Below are positions 61,339 through 64,000 of a stretch of 64,000 nucleotides of DNA, piece after piece. The notes below the pieces were generated by a model. It was not told the DNA's origin, made no database searches, and saw nothing but the letters and a program-made list of their open reading frames with translations. The DNA is taken from contig NZ_LMMA01000001.1 in NCBI RefSeq assembly GCF_001422725.1, positions 62,001 through 126,000 on the forward strand, in the 5' to 3' direction. The first letter of the stretch is position 1. Every line of letters begins with the position of its first letter. Source of the stretch: Flavobacterium sp. Leaf82. Lineage in GTDB: Bacteria > Bacteroidota > Bacteroidia > Flavobacteriales > Flavobacteriaceae. A program made the translations under genes and the position numbers.

Positions 61339-62523
61339 TTATCTGAGCCAGTTGCTTCCAAACACGACATAATAAGCCCAGTCTTCAGGACCTTTTGCTA
61401 CGTCTACGCCCATTCTAAGTTTGAACTTTCTGGCTAATAAATATCTAAAACCTGTTCCGTAGCTGTAAACTACAGGTTTTGCAAAAGCTTTGTCCCAATC
61501 GTTAAAAGCACTTGCAACACCGCCATAACCCATAAGACTCCATCTTTTGTAGAGATCCCATCTTAGTTCGCCTTCGGTCACAATACTGGTTTTGCCCTGA
61601 TATCTGGCAGCGGGAATTCCTCTTAAATTAATTCCGGGTCTAAGGTAAAAAGGCGGATCTCCAAATGCTTGTTCTCCTTCGATCCTTAATCCGCCAATTA
61701 ATTTTTTAGTAAGCGGATAATATCCTATTGCAGATAAATTTACCCGCCACGCATCATAATCACTTCCTATCGAATTATCAGACCAGAAAAAATCTGCCTG
61801 AAGTCGTATTCCTTTATCGGGGGTAAAAATATTATCACGTCCGTCAAACTGAATCGCTCCTCCTAATTGACTCACCAGACTTTTTATATCTTTTAGTTTG
61901 GCAAAGGATGGAAGATCGTTTAAATCCGGAAAATTAATTTTAGAATCTAATAAAAAATACTGTGGGCCGGCACTCCATTTTGCGTTTCGAAATTGCTTCA
62001 TGACCCGTGCATAAAAAACAAAGGATTGAAAGTTAAGGTCAATTTCTTTGTCGTTTCCGCTGGGTAATTTTTCGTAAAACGACATGTTTACGTTTCCATA
62101 ACCAGTTCCTACACGGTACATTATTTTTGATTTTATAAAACTTCCTGCCCTAAATGCACCTGCAACCCAGCTTTTATTACCGGTATACATTCCCATTGCT
62201 CCCGTAATATCAGGATCTATAAATCTTTTTTTTCCGTTTTCATCAATAACCGGATCGTGTTTTTTAAGAAAAATAGGTACAAGCGCACCTCCAATACCTC
62301 CCAAAGCAGGTTCAGTAATTAGCGTAGGAACCACAATAAAACCGTGTGCATAAATAATATAATCGCTTAAGTCGATTGCGCCGTCTATAGAATCCCGAAT
62401 GCTTATATGTTGTTTTTGCGCAGTAATTGTAGTGATCGACAAAACAAAGAAAACATTTAGAAGAAACCATTTTCTGAAGAGTTTTGTATTTATCTTATTA
62501 GAATCTGAATATTTATTTCTCAT
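61339..62523 (-). CDS. BamA/TamA (bacterial surface antigen) family outer-membrane protein
   Basis: 394 residues. Signal peptide or anchor region (FLLNVFFVLSITTITAQ). The C-terminal two thirds is beta-barrel rich with GGLRIEGEQAFGDPPF, PGINLRGIPAARYQG (xLRGxxxxRY, the typical Omp85 barrel motif) and GGVASAFNDW. No POTRA domains of normal length, so it is a short barrel-only member. It lies 71 nt downstream of the SphA-like gene and may be co-transcribed. Confidence 0.86.
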   Translation of the reverse strand: MRNKYSDSNKINTKLFRKWFLLNVFFVLSITTITAQKQHISIRDSIDGAIDLSDYIIYAHGFIVVPTLITEPALGGIGGALVPIFLKKHDPVIDENGKKRFIDPDITGAMGMYTGNKSWVAGAFRAGSFIKSKIMYRVGTGYGNVNMSFYEKLPSGNDKEIDLNFQSFVFYARVMKQFRNAKWSAGPQYFLLDSKINFPDLNDLPSFAKLKDIKSLVSQLGGAIQFDGRDNIFTPDKGIRLQADFFWSDNSIGSDYDAWRVNLSAIGYYPLTKKLIGGLRIEGEQAFGDPPFYLRPGINLRGIPAARYQGKTSIVTEGELRWDLYKRWSLMGYGGVASAFNDWDKAFAKPVVYSYGTGFRYLLARKFKLRMGVDVAKGPEDWAYYVVFGSNWLR

Positions 62524-62593
62524 TTAAATTCATTTAAAATTACGCCTCTCTAAAAACATCATCGCTAAAAATAGTCTTATAGCTGTTTTTGCA

Positions 62594-63565
62594 TTATTCT
62601 TTTTTGAAACTAAAGACATGTGCCAGCGTTAAAAAAAAGGTGTTTCCCTGAAATCTGTTTACTGCATTCACCTCAGCAATCCAGCGCAATCCTGCAGAAG
62701 TGCTGCAGCCAATATGAAAATAATTGACCTCAGCGCCTAATCCGCCAACGTGATCTTTATCTCCTTCGACAACGCCAATTACGGGCAACGGTATTTTGTC
62801 GTTTGTCATTTTATATTGCAGATAATAGATCAAACCAGCATTTAAAAATGATTTTGGAGCTGTTTTTTCAGCATTAAAAAAATAGAATGTTTTACCCAAA
62901 CCACCTTCGATACTTAATATATCTCCGGTTTTAATATTGGTATCTTTTTTTTCTCCGTTTATTTCGTAAGATGCCAAAGCCGAAAAATGAAAGGTCTTTT
63001 TATCATTAAAATACAAGGTTGTTCCGGCAGCAAACTCATTCATAAACATTCCTAAACCGCTGTTATCAGATGCTCCGGCAGTAAATCTTCCGGTAGGTAA
63101 ATAGAGCTGATAGCTAAAAATAAAGTCGGCTCGTTTATTGTGCCAGCCCAATTGTAGAGGCTGCACATACATATCTGTAAATGCCAGGGAGTTTTTTGCA
63201 TTTAGATTGTTTCCCTGAATTGTATTTGCAGCAAAAGCAACCAGAATACTGGCGCCGTAATTTGCGCCTAAAATTTTAAAATTACTTACATATGATGCTC
63301 CAGCTCCTGTAATAGTCATGTCGATATCAGGATTTGCAATGGCTTTATCTCCATTTGCATTTCGTAACGACGACGCTGTATAAAAATAACCGGGAACATA
63401 AACACTCAATGTGTTTTCAGGAGTCTGAGTTCCGGACTGCAAACCCATTGCGCCCAGGATATGACCTCCTTTGAGTTGTGCGTTGCCATAAAAACAAACC
63501 AGCAAAAATAAAATAGTATAAGCTGATGATATGGTTTGTCTTTGAGTATTAAATTTTGTTTTCAT
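62594..63565 (-). CDS. SphA/phenol_MetA_deg family outer-membrane protein
   Basis: 323 residues with a signal peptide (TILFLLVCFYGNAQL) and beta-barrel pattern: VPGYFYTASSLRNANGDK, FTDMYVQPLQLGWHNKRADF and SYQLYLPTGRF are characteristic of the phenol_MetA_deg (now often SphA) family of putative channels. It is directly upstream of the Omp85-like gene and downstream of the AraC gene at the window edge. Substrate unknown; hydrophobic compounds are typical. Confidence 0.85.
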   Translation of the reverse strand: MKTKFNTQRQTISSAYTILFLLVCFYGNAQLKGGHILGAMGLQSGTQTPENTLSVYVPGYFYTASSLRNANGDKAIANPDIDMTITGAGASYVSNFKILGANYGASILVAFAANTIQGNNLNAKNSLAFTDMYVQPLQLGWHNKRADFIFSYQLYLPTGRFTAGASDNSGLGMFMNEFAAGTTLYFNDKKTFHFSALASYEINGEKKDTNIKTGDILSIEGGLGKTFYFFNAEKTAPKSFLNAGLIYYLQYKMTNDKIPLPVIGVVEGDKDHVGGLGAEVNYFHIGCSTSAGLRWIAEVNAVNRFQGNTFFLTLAHVFSFKKE

Positions 63566-63620
63566 AATTGATATTTTAAAAATTAATGAGACTCCATAAC
63601 TTCTTTTGCCAGCTATTTGT

Positions 63621-64000
63621 TTAGCTCGAAGCTTGTTTAAAATAGTAGCCGCCGGATTTCTCAGGATTAATTCTAATAACTTTAAAATATTCAGACGGAG
63701 ATTTTCCAGTATGTTTTATAAAGGCTCTGAAACATGTAGTTCTGGATTTAAATCCGGATCCCCATGCCATTCCTTCCAGCGATAAATCTTTCCATTCCGG
63801 ATCGTTGATTTTTTCTTTAAAATATTCGATCCTTTTTAGATTTACATAATCCTGAAAATGAAGATTAAATTCTGAATTAATTAAATTTGAAATATGATGT
63901 ACTGATATTCCAGTTTCATCTGCTATATCGCGTATCACTAAATCTTTTTTCAAAAAGAGTTCTTTTGATGTAAAAATGTTCTCTAATTTATGAAGATAGA
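63621..64000 (-). CDS. AraC-family regulator (5' end beyond window)
   Basis: The frame is open to the window edge (YLHKLENIFTSKELF precedes the visible part), so the N-terminus lies outside. The AraC HTH is complete: VIRDIADETGISVHHISNLIN, FQDYVNLKRIEYFKEKI, and SLEGMAWGSGFKSRTTCFRAFIKHTGKSPSEY, close to the AraC signature. Membrane-bound AraC proteins with a C-terminal HTH like this are common in Flavobacteria. Likely controls the two outer-membrane genes that follow. Confidence 0.88.
   Translation of the reverse strand, partial: YLHKLENIFTSKELFLKKDLVIRDIADETGISVHHISNLINSEFNLHFQDYVNLKRIEYFKEKINDPEWKDLSLEGMAWGSGFKSRTTCFRAFIKHTGKSPSEYFKVIRINPEKSGGYYFKQASS

Overview
The window is AT-rich Bacteroidota DNA and almost certainly comes from a Flavobacterium close to F. 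johnsoniae. Reasons: TAnnTTTG/TTG promoter elements, a type IX secretion C-terminal domain, SGLT-type sugar uptake, a tyrosine ammonia-lyase that looks nearly identical (from memory) to the F. johnsoniae enzyme, and a flexirubin-type pigment cluster. All functional calls rest on reading the sequence and on family knowledge; no search was run.

Positions 1-35.9 kb: a flexirubin (aryl polyene + dialkylresorcinol ester) cluster, nearly all on the minus strand, with many 1-35 nt gene overlaps. Tyrosine ammonia-lyase (33053-34573) makes 4-coumarate. An AMP-ligase (1-1160, cut by the window edge) can activate it. Ketosynthases (15062, 18104, 29361), a chain-length factor without the Cys (14004), a degenerate KS-like protein (16687), two carrier proteins (16427, 29114), a ketoreductase (31014), three hot-dog dehydratase-like proteins (10658, 23261, 23734) and a thioesterase (19372) can build the polyene. 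DarA/DarB (25316, 24165) make the dialkylresorcinol half. Acyltransferases, two CrtI-like oxidoreductases, a peptidase-C45-like lipoprotein, a glycosyltransferase, an ABC exporter, a 1226-residue RND/acyltransferase fusion, a LolA-like protein and lipoproteins would finish, esterify and move the pigment to the outer membrane. A divergent halogenase-like flavoenzyme (34675) closes the cluster. A Fic protein (2855) sits inside it.

Positions 36-37 kb: a possible GNAT toxin/antitoxin-like pair with its own promoter and dyad. Positions 37-43.3 kb: an SSS sugar symporter, galT-galK-galM and a divergent GntR regulator. Positions 43.5-52.1 kb: L-arabinose use: a NUDIX-fold AraR-type regulator with a broken Nudix box, GH51 arabinofuranosidase, araB-araD-araA and a lipoprotein epimerase. 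A 21-bp dyad TAAGTGT-N7-ACACTTA recurs at five places. One is at the symporter promoter, which suggests that the symporter carries arabinose. Another is at a strong promoter with no gene behind it.

Positions 52.4-64 kb: housekeeping and surface genes: OsmC, TPR protein, XRE regulator with an apparently leaderless mRNA, a giant ELWxxDGT-repeat T9SS cargo, a C1 peptidase followed by a 227-bp relic of a second copy, AraC regulators, CPBP protease and outer-membrane proteins. Several intergenic gaps hold long perfect hairpins typical of Flavobacterium genomes. No rRNA, tRNA, CRISPR array, integrase or transposase was seen.
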